This document shows positions 1 through 7,803 of a stretch of DNA of 64,000 bases, piece by piece. A program made the position numbers and the translations under genes. The notes below the pieces were generated by a model, which worked only from the letters and a program-made list of their open reading frames with translations, did no database searches and had not been told where the DNA came from. Positions within the stretch are counted from its first letter, which is position 1; each line of letters begins with the position of its first letter. The stretch is from contig NZ_JBBOXF010000001.1 in the NCBI RefSeq assembly GCF_038007465.1, positions 3,855,001-3,919,000 of the forward strand. The letters run 5' to 3'. Source of the DNA: Sporosarcina sp. FSL K6-1508 (GTDB taxonomy: Bacteria > Bacillota > Bacilli > Bacillales_A > Planococcaceae).

Positions 1-120
1 CTTCATAAACCTATATGAAGTTTCTTCAAGCTCATTCGTGTACTTGACGTTCGCATAGATATCAATACGATCTCTTAAATCACCAGTATTAACTTTAGGT
101 TTATACTTAAATGGTTGCAT
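1..120 (-). CDS. Phage head closure / head-tail adaptor, N-terminal part
   Basis: An ATG at 120-118 opens a 40-codon frame that runs off the window. It reads MQPFKYKPKVNTGDLRDRID and onward, the typical start of the SPP1 gp16-type head-tail joining family, in which the NTGDLRDRI segment is characteristic. It overlaps the preceding connector gene by 14 bp, the expected order in HK97-like morphogenesis modules. The C-terminus is outside the window. Confidence 0.75.
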   Translation of the reverse strand, partial: MQPFKYKPKVNTGDLRDRIDIYANVKYTNELEETSYRFMK

Positions 121-415
121 CCACATCACCTTCTAACACGATTTCTTCAAGCGCTTTTGAAATCCCTAACGATACGAGTTGTGATAAAAAGTTATCATTG
201 AAATATTCAATAGCGTCATTGTAAGCATAGCGACTGCGCTCGAATACGAGTTCTTTAAATCGTTCGCTCGTATGCAAATCATATCCTCCACACTTATCGA
301 CTAAGTCCTCGATTGAAGATTTCAAAATACGAGTTAAATTTTTGTCTTCATCGTCGTTTAACTTCATTCGCTCTTTAAATTCAGCTAAAAGTTCTACTGT
401 GATTTCATTCATCAT
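107..415 (-). CDS. Phage head-tail connector protein
   Basis: This 102-residue, mostly helical acidic protein matches the size and position (directly after the capsid block, before the head closure protein) of gp6/gp15-like connectors that form a ring on the portal. The start is a double ATG behind a weak GGTGGG site. Assignment rests mainly on position, size and the helical pattern; no catalytic residues are expected. Confidence 0.7.
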   Translation of the reverse strand: MMNEITVELLAEFKERMKLNDDEDKNLTRILKSSIEDLVDKCGGYDLHTSERFKELVFERSRYAYNDAIEYFNDNFLSQLVSLGISKALEEIVLEGDVDATI

Positions 416-424
416 TTAACCCAC

Positions 425-595
425 CTACTTCGCTTTTGGGGATTCCGCTTTTTTAATAAAAATCTGACCGTAAACATTATCTGTGGAAGACAATGTTTTA
501 ATACGAGTGGCCGTTTGCTTAGCTGCCGGGTAACTATCACCCTTGCGATAAAAATGACCGTCTCTATCCTTGAAATCTCGGACTACTTTATACAT
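425..595 (-). CDS. Small phage protein between capsid and connector
   Basis: A 56-aa frame, MYKVVRDFKDRDGHFYRKGD and onward, starts 7 bp after a perfect GAGGAGG ribosome site. Short proteins of this type, beginning with a Val-rich strand and a G-D-x-Y/F turn, commonly sit between major capsid and connector genes in Firmicute siphoviruses. Function is unknown; a structural or decoration role is only inferred from position. Confidence 0.65.
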   Translation of the reverse strand: MYKVVRDFKDRDGHFYRKGDSYPAAKQTATRIKTLSSTDNVYGQIFIKKAESPKAK

Positions 596-630
596 CGCTT
601 TTCCTCCTCAAAAACGGAAACTCCTTAAAA

Positions 631-1773
631 TCAAGGAGTAACCGGTAGTGTGTAGATAGCTGCAACTTTGTTATCGCGTGGCTTGCCAAATGCAAATGTT
701 TTCGCAATGTGTAGATTGCAATCTTCCATAGCTAGTGTTTCTTTATACTCTGTTACTTCCACACCGCCGCCACGGTATGCATCGTAACGATCCGTTACAA
801 ATGCAATGACTTCACCAACTGTCGCAAATACTGACTCAATTAAAGTGAAGTTAAACGGCATTGCTGTGATGTACACGCCCAATGAATTTTGAGTAGTGAA
901 TTCCGCTTTCAAATCCCATGCATCCGATGGATTGATGATTAATGCAACCTTGCCCGATACGTTTAATTTTTTACCATTTGCTTTTTCTGATAAAAACTTG
1001 CCGATATTAGCAAATTCGCGAACCGTTGCTTTTGAATCAGCTAACGTCAATGCACCAGCAACAGCTTTTTTAGCGTGTCCGTTTGTTGGGTCAACGGCTA
1101 CCACTAGGTCACGAACTAAACCGATTGGTTCATGTTTGATTGGACCTGCACCATTGATAACCGCACTTTCTAACGCTACTGCATATGTTTCTGTGATTTG
1201 CGCGCGTACATACGCTTCTACCCATGTTGGACCGAATTTAGCAAGGTCTTTTGGCAATACAACAAATGCCGTTAGTTTAGATTGTGCGATATTTTCTTGG
1301 CTGAATGCTGCATTCAATTGACCTTTGATGTCTCCGAAAATAGGTCCCCATACTGCAGCACCCTCATATTCAGATGTGATCGCTGTTAGTGTGATTGTAC
1401 CAAGGTTTTGGAAGTTGATTACTGATAGTAATGGATGATCTGTTGTTAAATCGTCATAAATACGTTCAACAGTAGTCTCCGGTAGGATAACATCAGATGT
1501 AAAACCGTCTGATTGCACAACTGCATTAAAGAATTTTTGTTCTGCTGCAGTTAGGATGTTAGCGCCACGATTAGAAAGAATTGTTTGATCTAAATTTTGA
1601 GTAGCAACGTTATTCGTTACTTGTGTAGTTAGTGAATTCACTAGTGCATCTTGCATGTTTGACCACGCTGATTCAATTTGTTCCGGTGTAGATTCTTCGT
1701 TTTTTGATACGTTAGCATAGTTTAATTTTGCATTTTCGTACGCGTCTGTATGGTTAGTTAGTTTCATAGTCAT
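631..1773 (-). CDS. Phage major capsid protein, HK97 family
   Basis: 380 aa, the right size for an HK97-fold capsid subunit. The first ~80 residues are polar and helical (probable scaffolding delta domain cleaved by the neighbouring protease), followed by a region with the typical VVQSDGF / LPETTVERIYDDL motifs that open the mature fold and a C-terminal beta-rich part. The start is ATG with an AGGAGG site 9 bp upstream. Gene order portal, protease, capsid supports the call. Confidence 0.93.
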   Translation of the reverse strand: MTMKLTNHTDAYENAKLNYANVSKNEESTPEQIESAWSNMQDALVNSLTTQVTNNVATQNLDQTILSNRGANILTAAEQKFFNAVVQSDGFTSDVILPETTVERIYDDLTTDHPLLSVINFQNLGTITLTAITSEYEGAAVWGPIFGDIKGQLNAAFSQENIAQSKLTAFVVLPKDLAKFGPTWVEAYVRAQITETYAVALESAVINGAGPIKHEPIGLVRDLVVAVDPTNGHAKKAVAGALTLADSKATVREFANIGKFLSEKANGKKLNVSGKVALIINPSDAWDLKAEFTTQNSLGVYITAMPFNFTLIESVFATVGEVIAFVTDRYDAYRGGGVEVTEYKETLAMEDCNLHIAKTFAFGKPRDNKVAAIYTLPVTP

Positions 1774-1800
1774 TTATTATGACCTCCTGTTTTTTTTGTA

Positions 1801-2583
1801 TTAAAAAAGGAATCCTTTACGCTTTGCCGATGTAACTGGCAATGGTTCAGGCTCCTCTTTTGAATTGTTTATCAATAGTTCTAACTGGCCTTGCATCGTG
1901 CCCATTTGCGCAACTAACTCCGAAATTCGCGTATCGTCTTCCACAGTTGATGCAGCGGGTACGGAAGATTTGTCTTTATTTCCTTTTATCATTTGACGTG
2001 CCTTTTCGACGGCCTCTTTAGGTAAAAGAGAAGCTGTCATACTAGCCGCTTTCGGCGCTACTTCATCAAACATAATCCCGTCTGCAAAACCATGTTCAAC
2101 CGCTTGTTGAGCGTTTAAATAAGTTTCGTCATTCATCATTTGAAGAATTTCTTCTTGTGTTTTACCGGTTTTTAAAATGTACGCATTAGCGATTGCGCTA
2201 TTGTAATTTTCAAGCACGCCAGCTTCTTTATGCATCACTCGATAATCGCCATCGACAATTCCAGATACGTTGTGAATCATAATTTGCCCTGTAGGCGCAA
2301 CTAGCGTTTTATCACCACCCATCGCCACTAGTGAAGCAGCAGATGCGGCCATTGCATAAACTTTCGTGGTAATTTCACCTTCATATGCTTTAAGGTGTGT
2401 ATATATCTCACTACCCGCATCAACATGTCCACCTGGTGAATTAATGATTATTTCGACTGGAGAACCGTCTGTTGGTAATTCATTCACAACATCGTCCACA
2501 CTAGTGCATTCAATTCCGTACCAATCGTAAATTTCTTTATAATCATTAAATACGATTACACCTTTGATATTAATCCTCTTCAT
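1801..2583 (-). CDS. Phage prohead protease, ClpP-like (S14)
   Basis: 260 aa. Residues ~1-170 have the ClpP fold: INSPGG near residue 50 (oxyanion loop), the nucleophile serine in MAASAAS, the histidine in QIMIHN, and a downstream acidic residue. The C-terminal ~80 residues are a phage-specific tail ending in a basic KRKGF. It is expected to process the capsid delta domain during head maturation. Its ATG overlaps the portal stop by 4 bp, implying coupled translation. Confidence 0.93.
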   Translation of the reverse strand: MKRINIKGVIVFNDYKEIYDWYGIECTSVDDVVNELPTDGSPVEIIINSPGGHVDAGSEIYTHLKAYEGEITTKVYAMAASAASLVAMGGDKTLVAPTGQIMIHNVSGIVDGDYRVMHKEAGVLENYNSAIANAYILKTGKTQEEILQMMNDETYLNAQQAVEHGFADGIMFDEVAPKAASMTASLLPKEAVEKARQMIKGNKDKSSVPAASTVEDDTRISELVAQMGTMQGQLELLINNSKEEPEPLPVTSAKRKGFLF

Positions 2584-3728
2584 TCCGTTTTCTCACCTCC
2601 CTCCGATGAATGGTTAGCTTCAGTATAGTTTTTCGTGATGTAGTGCTTATCCATCGCCGGATCGTCAGATGGTTCCAAATCCATAAATTCACGCGCTTCA
2701 TTTGGAGTCAAAACGCCACTAGCAACACCTTTATCCATTTTCAACAACTTATCTAACGGATCGTTGATGACGATTCCGCGCACTTCAATCTTACGTCCTG
2801 CTTGATATTCTTTTTTGCTGATCAATTTCACGTTTAATTCATCGGAAATCTTTTTCAAAAATGGACTATATGAAAATTTATCGTACGCTTTTAACGCCGT
2901 TTCATATTCGGACAAATCCCCACGAACTAACGCTACTGGAACACCAAGCAATTGCGCAACATGCTCCACGGCTTTATCAGAAATCTTTGTAATATCTTCA
3001 ATAGAACGTCCACCGTTTGTGCCATCAGCCAATTCCGTATAATCGAAACCTTTAAGTTTCGGCACAATAGCAAATGCATTTTTCTTGAATGAGTTAAACA
3101 TTTTATCAATAAATGATTGTAGCTTCGCTAAATTTTTATCGTCTAAACTTTGATTAGAATCAAGCCCGGCTAATGCACGAATTTGATTGGAATACATACT
3201 CGTTTGAATCATACGACTGAATAACTCGGTGTAATCTTCAAACATACCGTTCATGAATTTTGATAACTTTTCATTGTTGTACGTGATGTGGATTACTTCA
3301 TCCATATTGAATGTACGAACAAATGTATAATCTTTAACAGTGACGTTTGAAAATACATCCGGAAGAACTGCATACTCTTTACGTGTAAATGAATCCGCAA
3401 TAAGTAAATCGTTACTATCCGTTTTAATGACCAGTACCTCGTTATCGAAAATAGCACGGTATGCAAAGTTCTGCCAAAAGTCTGCAGCGGATTGGTCTGT
3501 ATTTGGTCGCACGTTTAATAAGTAATCCCAATCATCATAGATACGTTTATTGTCTTGTGAAATACGGAATACTGATTGCGATACAGTACGTGCGATAAAA
3601 CCGATACAGATATCTAATGCCATACTTTTTAAATAGGCCCTTTGTTCAATTTCGATTCCTGAAAAACTAAAATCATAAGATGACTCCAATGCTCGGTTCC
3701 TTTGAAAAATATCTTTTAACCAACTCAA
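2580..3728 (-). CDS. Phage portal protein
   Basis: HK97-type portal subunit of about 382 aa forming the dodecameric DNA channel. I prefer the TTG at 3728 (MSWLKDIFQRNRALESS), which is preceded by AAGGGGGTGAG at good spacing; an upstream GTG at 3755 would add nine residues that merely translate the ribosome site. Portal features include LLNVRPN near residue 75 and the stem/crown region near LLGVPVALVRGDLSEYE. It lies between terL and the protease as expected. Confidence 0.92.
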   Translation of the reverse strand: MSWLKDIFQRNRALESSYDFSFSGIEIEQRAYLKSMALDICIGFIARTVSQSVFRISQDNKRIYDDWDYLLNVRPNTDQSAADFWQNFAYRAIFDNEVLVIKTDSNDLLIADSFTRKEYAVLPDVFSNVTVKDYTFVRTFNMDEVIHITYNNEKLSKFMNGMFEDYTELFSRMIQTSMYSNQIRALAGLDSNQSLDDKNLAKLQSFIDKMFNSFKKNAFAIVPKLKGFDYTELADGTNGGRSIEDITKISDKAVEHVAQLLGVPVALVRGDLSEYETALKAYDKFSYSPFLKKISDELNVKLISKKEYQAGRKIEVRGIVINDPLDKLLKMDKGVASGVLTPNEAREFMDLEPSDDPAMDKHYITKNYTEANHSSEGGEKTE

Positions 3729-3761
3729 TTTCTCACCCCCTTTCCTTCCATCCACAGTTGA

Positions 3762-5477
3762 TTAGAAGTCCAACATACCCAATGCGTCTAACGTGTCACT
3801 TACATCGAAATCCTCCAAGTCACGTGTCGCCCACATGCCATACAGAAACATCATGAATCCGTCCGTTTTACGTTTGACTGCTTCTTTCTTTTTGTAAACT
3901 TTGTTGCCATCTTTTTTAATCTCAACCAATACATTGTTGGTATACCAACGCATCAATGGATTGTCGCCAAATACAATTCGTTCTTCATCAAAGGCTAATT
4001 CAATTTTTGGAGATAATAACGCTGATGCCGCATCAGGATTTCGAATGACTTCAATTTCAAAACCTTCCGCTTCAAATAGAGGTCGCAATATTTCCATTCG
4101 GAAGTTATCGGCCACGATTTTTTTTATGTTATATCCGGCTTCGCGTTTTTTAACAAACCAATTCACAATAATGTATGGATCCATACTTTCTTTATCAAGC
4201 ACAGTTAAAAGACCATCGTTTTCCCATTCACGGATTGGCGCGAATTTGCGATGGTCTTTCTTATTGTTACCTTCTGCTTTATCTCGACTATATGCATAAT
4301 GCTTATCTGCAAATGGTTTACAGACGAATGAATGCGTTAATTCTTTTGGAATAATATACTTGTCATTTTTTAAAAATAATAACCCTGCAGCTACAAAATC
4401 CCGAATAGATGCGTAATCTAAGCAGCCAATGCACTCACGGCCTTTCAATGAATTCAAATCATATTCTTGATTAGTTGCTAATATTTTTACCCATGACGTT
4501 ACATTCTTTTCAAGATCAACTTTTGGTAGATTCATTCGTTTTGTAATGAACTCTTCGTAACCAGATGGGTCGTTTTCTAGTTTGCGATATTGTTTTGTGA
4601 CAACGCGCAATAAAGTTTTCGCATACGGCGATAAGGGTTTATGAAACATTGGATTTGCTTTCTCCCAATTATCGCTATTGTGCATTTCTTCCTCATCGTC
4701 CACAGTGCAGAGGAAGGGGAAAAGGGAGTCGTCACGAACACTTACTTTTCGCTCCAGGATGTTATTGGCGCGTTCTTTGATTTTGTCGATGAAACCATCA
4801 CGAACGTACCCATCTGTGCCGAGATAAAACTGTCGAGAATCTTCAACTTTACCTAGACCAGATGCAAATACATCTACGATTGTCGAATCCTCATATTGAT
4901 GAATCTCGTCGTAAATTACACAGCCATCACGCAATCCATCTTTCGTTCCTGCGTTCGAAGTATGAAATTGAAAGACTGACATCGTTTTATTATTTTCGAT
5001 TGTCTCTTTGCGAACTTTGTAAGCTTCCTTGTATTCATCTTTGCTATTAAGTTTGTTATAAACTTCGGTAAATGACGTTTTGGCTTGTTTTTCGCTGTTG
5101 GCAACAATAGATACATTGTAATTATTGATACCGTGCAACTCACTAATAAAGAAGTCAGCAAGTACAGAAATGAATCCATTCTTACCAGCACCACGGGCCA
5201 TGTATATTAAGAATTCATCAAAAACTAAAGTTTCGTCATCTGTATATCGCATGAAAACAAAGCATGAGATAAGCGTTTGAAATGGTTGCAAAGGAAAGTA
5301 ACGATCATTTGCAAACTGAATAAACTTCTCAATCATTTCAACATCGAAGTACGCATCCTCCATCGTCAAAATATCTTTTTCCAACCATTCAATAAGCATG
5401 ATTCGTTCTTTGTTTAGTGTTATTTTGCCATCTTGCCACGACTGAATATAATCGGTGACGTATTTGTGTGTTTCCAT
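3762..5477 (-). CDS. terL: Phage terminase large subunit
   Basis: 571 aa from the ATG at 5477 (METHKYV), which has AAAGGCGG upstream; the longer frame from 5495 only adds codons over that site. The ATPase carries a deviant Walker A ARGAGKN at residues 94-100 and Walker B VIYDEIH ending at D190-E191. The C-terminal RNase H-like nuclease has acidic residues in CLDYAS, VADNFR and KTDGFM. It pumps and cuts DNA at the portal. No small terminase gene lies beside it. Confidence 0.95.
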   Translation of the reverse strand: METHKYVTDYIQSWQDGKITLNKERIMLIEWLEKDILTMEDAYFDVEMIEKFIQFANDRYFPLQPFQTLISCFVFMRYTDDETLVFDEFLIYMARGAGKNGFISVLADFFISELHGINNYNVSIVANSEKQAKTSFTEVYNKLNSKDEYKEAYKVRKETIENNKTMSVFQFHTSNAGTKDGLRDGCVIYDEIHQYEDSTIVDVFASGLGKVEDSRQFYLGTDGYVRDGFIDKIKERANNILERKVSVRDDSLFPFLCTVDDEEEMHNSDNWEKANPMFHKPLSPYAKTLLRVVTKQYRKLENDPSGYEEFITKRMNLPKVDLEKNVTSWVKILATNQEYDLNSLKGRECIGCLDYASIRDFVAAGLLFLKNDKYIIPKELTHSFVCKPFADKHYAYSRDKAEGNNKKDHRKFAPIREWENDGLLTVLDKESMDPYIIVNWFVKKREAGYNIKKIVADNFRMEILRPLFEAEGFEIEVIRNPDAASALLSPKIELAFDEERIVFGDNPLMRWYTNNVLVEIKKDGNKVYKKKEAVKRKTDGFMMFLYGMWATRDLEDFDVSDTLDALGMLDF

Positions 5478-5516
5478 AGCGCCACCGCCTTTCAAGCGTT
5501 ATTTGTTAGCACAAAC

Positions 5517-5560
5517 AAGGCACTTTGTTAAAGTCGCTTAAACGAGCTTCAAAGTGCCTT
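5517..5560. repeat. Inverted repeat upstream of terL
   Basis: Perfect 11-bp arms, AAGGCACTTTG at 5517-5527 and CAAAGTGCCTT at 5550-5560, enclose a 22-nt loop that itself contains imperfect symmetry. It lies between the HNH gene and terL without a following U-tract, so a packaging or regulatory role is at least as likely as termination. Confidence 0.6.
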
Positions 5561-5694
5561 TAATTGGATTTTACATAAAAATAATCCAGACAATTGGGTA
5601 CCCACCCGGTCTAGACCTTTTTTAAAAAAATAAAAAAGTTTTTTCTGGGGGGATTTGAAAATAAAAAAATAAAATAAAAAATAAAATAATTATT
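5561..5694. other. Candidate cos / packaging site region
   Basis: This 134-bp non-coding stretch lies between HNH endonuclease and terL, where cos sites of HNH-encoding phages are often found. It holds two adjacent palindromes, GGGTACCC (5596-5603) and GGTCTAGACC (5608-5617), in a locally GC-rich island, flanked on the right by A/T runs interrupted by a CCCCCC/GGGGGG tract near 5647. The call is positional inference; cleavage positions cannot be read. Confidence 0.4.
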
Positions 5695-6030
5695 TTACCA
5701 CTTTTCATCATCCCATTTAACTTCCGCTGGCTGATACCTGTCATGAATAATATTGTGATGCCTTATGCAAATTGTAGTTACGTTATCTAATGTTGTTGCT
5801 AGTTCAGGATGCGTTTCGACTTCTTTTATGTGATGGACGTTCAATTGAATACTCTTTCGTTCGCCTTTAACCTTGACTGAATCTAAATGCACACGACCTT
5901 CAGCCTTACACATCTGGCACTCCCAGTTGTCACGCCTCAATGCTTGTAGTCGTATGCCTTGCTTACCGTTCCATGCAGCAGAGTTATAGAACTTCTTCTG
6001 TTGTGCCTTGGTTTTGTATTCAGCTTTCAT
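5695..6030 (-). CDS. Phage HNH endonuclease
   Basis: 111 aa from the ATG at 6030 behind AGGAGTG. It shows a CxxC knuckle (CQMC), the first His pair in NVHHIKE, Asn in LDNVTTIC and the final RHHNIIH: the His-Asn-His metal-dependent nicking fold with its structural zinc. In cos-type phages an HNH protein encoded beside the terminase is needed with TerL for cleavage at cos (established for HK97-like phages). Here it is the only packaging partner visible for TerL. Confidence 0.9.
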   Translation of the reverse strand: MKAEYKTKAQQKKFYNSAAWNGKQGIRLQALRRDNWECQMCKAEGRVHLDSVKVKGERKSIQLNVHHIKEVETHPELATTLDNVTTICIRHHNIIHDRYQPAEVKWDDEKW

Positions 6031-6040
6031 ACAATCACTC

Positions 6041-6151
6041 CTATCGATTGCATAAGGGAACAATCAACCCAGATAGTAGATCACTCATCCCTTCCGGCAT
6101 ATCGCCTATACGTTGACGTATCGAACAGCAAGAGTGACCACCACCTTTCAT
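6041..6151 (-). CDS. Possible 36-aa phage ORF
   Basis: An ATG at 6151 opens a 36-codon frame ending 11 bp before the HNH start. No convincing ribosome site precedes it. It may be a leader peptide for the HNH gene or spurious. No similarity is recognised. Confidence 0.25.
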   Translation of the reverse strand: MKGGGHSCCSIRQRIGDMPEGMSDLLSGLIVPLCNR

Positions 6152-6238
6152 ATGTATAAGAAAAAGCCACACCCGATTGGATGCAGACTTTATGTATTAC
6201 TTATTTGATTTCTTCAATTGCTAAAAATCGATTCGTGA

Positions 6239-6466
6239 CTAAGCTTTTTGACTATCCTTATAAACGAAGTACGCAGCACCCGTTATTGCAATAAAAAGCA
6301 CACTTATAATTGCACCTTCGTAATTCGTAGTCATATTCTTCATTTCAATCAAAAACACAGATGCTAACGTCATAAGTATTGCTATTGATAATAGCCCCAT
6401 ATAAGTTTTATGGGTTATGCTCATATAACTAATTTTTTCAATTATAATTTCTTTTGTTATAACCAT
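6239..6466 (-). CDS. Small two-TM phage membrane protein
   Basis: 75 aa from the ATG at 6466, which follows GGGAGGTG at ideal spacing. Two hydrophobic segments (about residues 22-41 and 52-69) are separated by a short loop and followed by a Lys-containing tail. Function unknown. It lies between the rinA-like regulator and the packaging genes, a spot often used for lysogenic conversion or superinfection-exclusion genes, but nothing in the sequence proves that. Confidence 0.6.
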   Translation of the reverse strand: MVITKEIIIEKISYMSITHKTYMGLLSIAILMTLASVFLIEMKNMTTNYEGAIISVLFIAITGAAYFVYKDSQKA

Positions 6467-6481
6467 TTCTTCACCTCCCAT

Positions 6482-6730
6482 CCATACTACTAATCATAAT
6501 GTGAATGGAAATGATTGTCACTAACATGTTTTTGCAATAAGAAATCCACCCACACAGTTGCACACTATTTTCATAGCGTACATCGTGTAGATGGATTAAA
6601 AGAGGTAGGAAACTTATTCGTTAGCCGTTATCGAAGCAACTTACAATATCAATTTACCTCGTATTTATTCGAACTTATATGACCCTAGCAAGTTCGATGC
6701 ATATCATTTGCATTAAATCATCATTATGTG
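6482..6730. promoter_or_regulatory. Probable late-gene control region
   Basis: A 250-bp gap separates the rinA-like gene from the late operon. It contains CGAACTT (6670-6676) and AAGTTCG (6690-6696), a 7-bp inverted repeat with 13-nt spacing, followed at once by an ATGCA..TGCAT symmetry. In related phages RinA/ArpU proteins act on sites just upstream of the packaging operon. Binding here is inferred only. Confidence 0.35.
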
Positions 6731-7156
6731 TTACACGTAACCAATTAATCTAGCTGTATCGTTCAGTAATTCGTATCGTATTTTCAGCACCTTATAACGC
6801 GACATACCCAATTCGTAAGCTATATCCTCCCACTCCATGAAATCACGACTACTGCACCAGTAACGGTTATCTACGACATATCGCGTGTCATCGTCCGTTT
6901 CTTTGTGTAATTTTTCGACCACTCTAATGATGGTAGTTAAATTTTGATGCAGCTTATCTTCTATTAAACGGACTGCTAATTGTTCAGTAGGTTTGGATAT
7001 CTGACGAACAGAATTACTGCCTCCACCGCTATTCTCGTCATCGGAGTTTTTACTCATTAATTCCCATTCACGAAACTTTAGTTGTTTGATATTTTCATTA
7101 TAGTTTATCCAGTATTCCTCAAGCTTTTTGATGTCATGCCTGTTAAGTGTTCGCAA
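6731..7156 (-). CDS. RinA/ArpU-like late transcription regulator
   Basis: 141 aa with a TTG start at 7156 preceded by GAGGTGA. The N-terminal helix (EEYWINYNENIKQLKFREWEL), the SKPTEQLAVRLIEDK segment, and a C-terminal sigma-4-like helix-turn-helix (WEDIAYELGMSRYKVLKIRY, near residues 108-127) ending in LIGYV match the RinA/ArpU family that activates late and packaging transcription. It lies just upstream of the packaging genes. Confidence 0.7.
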   Translation of the reverse strand: MRTLNRHDIKKLEEYWINYNENIKQLKFREWELMSKNSDDENSGGGSNSVRQISKPTEQLAVRLIEDKLHQNLTTIIRVVEKLHKETDDDTRYVVDNRYWCSSRDFMEWEDIAYELGMSRYKVLKIRYELLNDTARLIGYV

Positions 7157-7163
7157 GATGTCA

Positions 7164-7295
7164 TCACCTCATTTTCAGATACTTGTCATACTCTTCAAGC
7201 AACCTGCGATTACTCAATTCCCCTAGCGCTTCACGATTCCATATGGACCACATGAGCAGCCATTCAATGATTTCGTTGCGGTCTTCCACAGTCAT
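7164..7295 (-). CDS. Small phage protein, 43 aa
   Basis: The frame MTVEDRNEIIEWLLMWSIWN and onward overlaps the upstream MazG-like stop by 4 bp (ATGA), so it is probably translated by coupling, and it ends 8 bp before the TTG of the RinA-like gene. It is helical with an aromatic patch. No family recognised. Confidence 0.5.
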   Translation of the reverse strand: MTVEDRNEIIEWLLMWSIWNREALGELSNRRLLEEYDKYLKMR

Positions 7296-7594
7296 GGTAG
7301 ATCAGCAGCTTTGATGAACACACCGTTTACCATTTTCCCTTTACGATTTTTGATTTCCTCGTAAGCAGCTTCCACGCACTCCGTAATCGGATAGCCTAAC
7401 TGCATCGCTAGAATCGTCATGACAACGAACATATCACCCAAAGCGTCCAACGTTTCAGCTGTGTCACTCCTTGCCATACCTGCGCACAGCTCCCCAAACT
7501 CTTCACCAAGTTTAAGCATTTGTTTATTCGGTTCTGCTGTGTGCAAATTCCGTTCTGTTGCCCATTGTTCAATATTTTTAATTAAATCATTCAT
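7292..7594 (-). CDS. MazG-like nucleotide pyrophosphohydrolase
   Basis: 100 aa. The EExxE-type metal motif appears as KLGEEFGELC (residues ~27-36) and the second acidic motif as TLDALGDMFV (residues ~48-57), the ExxE/ExxD arrangement of all-alpha NTP-PPases. These hydrolyse NTPs or dNTPs to monophosphates; phage copies may affect ppGpp or the nucleotide pool. Overlaps of 4 bp with both neighbours place it in one translational unit. Confidence 0.8.
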   Translation of the reverse strand: MNDLIKNIEQWATERNLHTAEPNKQMLKLGEEFGELCAGMARSDTAETLDALGDMFVVMTILAMQLGYPITECVEAAYEEIKNRKGKMVNGVFIKAADLP

Positions 7595-7803
7595 TTCTTC
7601 CCCTCCACAGTCTTGTGTTTTAATACCGTTAAATAGACAATGTGATCAATCGATTCTTCAATAGCATGGTCAATCCATTCAATAGTTTCATAGCTGTCTG
7701 GATTAACAGTCTCGCCGTATTTTTCGACACCTTTATTCGTTTGCGTAATTAATTTATCAAGAACTTGTGTAAGAATAGAGTTTTTATTTATATGATTAAC
7801 CAT
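7591..7803 (-). CDS. Conserved small phage protein with EW-DHAIEESID motif
   Basis: 70 aa, start ATG behind GTGGTGA. The segment YETIEWIDHAIEESIDHIVY carries an E-x6-EExxD pattern that recalls a minimal MazG-like metal site, and comparable short proteins are common in Firmicute prophages. Since it abuts a MazG-like gene it may act with it; that is inference. Confidence 0.55.
   Translation of the reverse strand: MVNHINKNSILTQVLDKLITQTNKGVEKYGETVNPDSYETIEWIDHAIEESIDHIVYLTVLKHKTVEGKK

Noticed and set aside
896..1321. Plus-strand 141-aa frame opposite the capsid gene
   Set aside because: It is the antisense of a well-recognised capsid gene, lacks a ribosome site and has no domain features.
3901..4299. 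Plus-strand 132-aa frame opposite terL
   Set aside because: Antisense to conserved terminase nuclease domain; composition typical of shadow frames.
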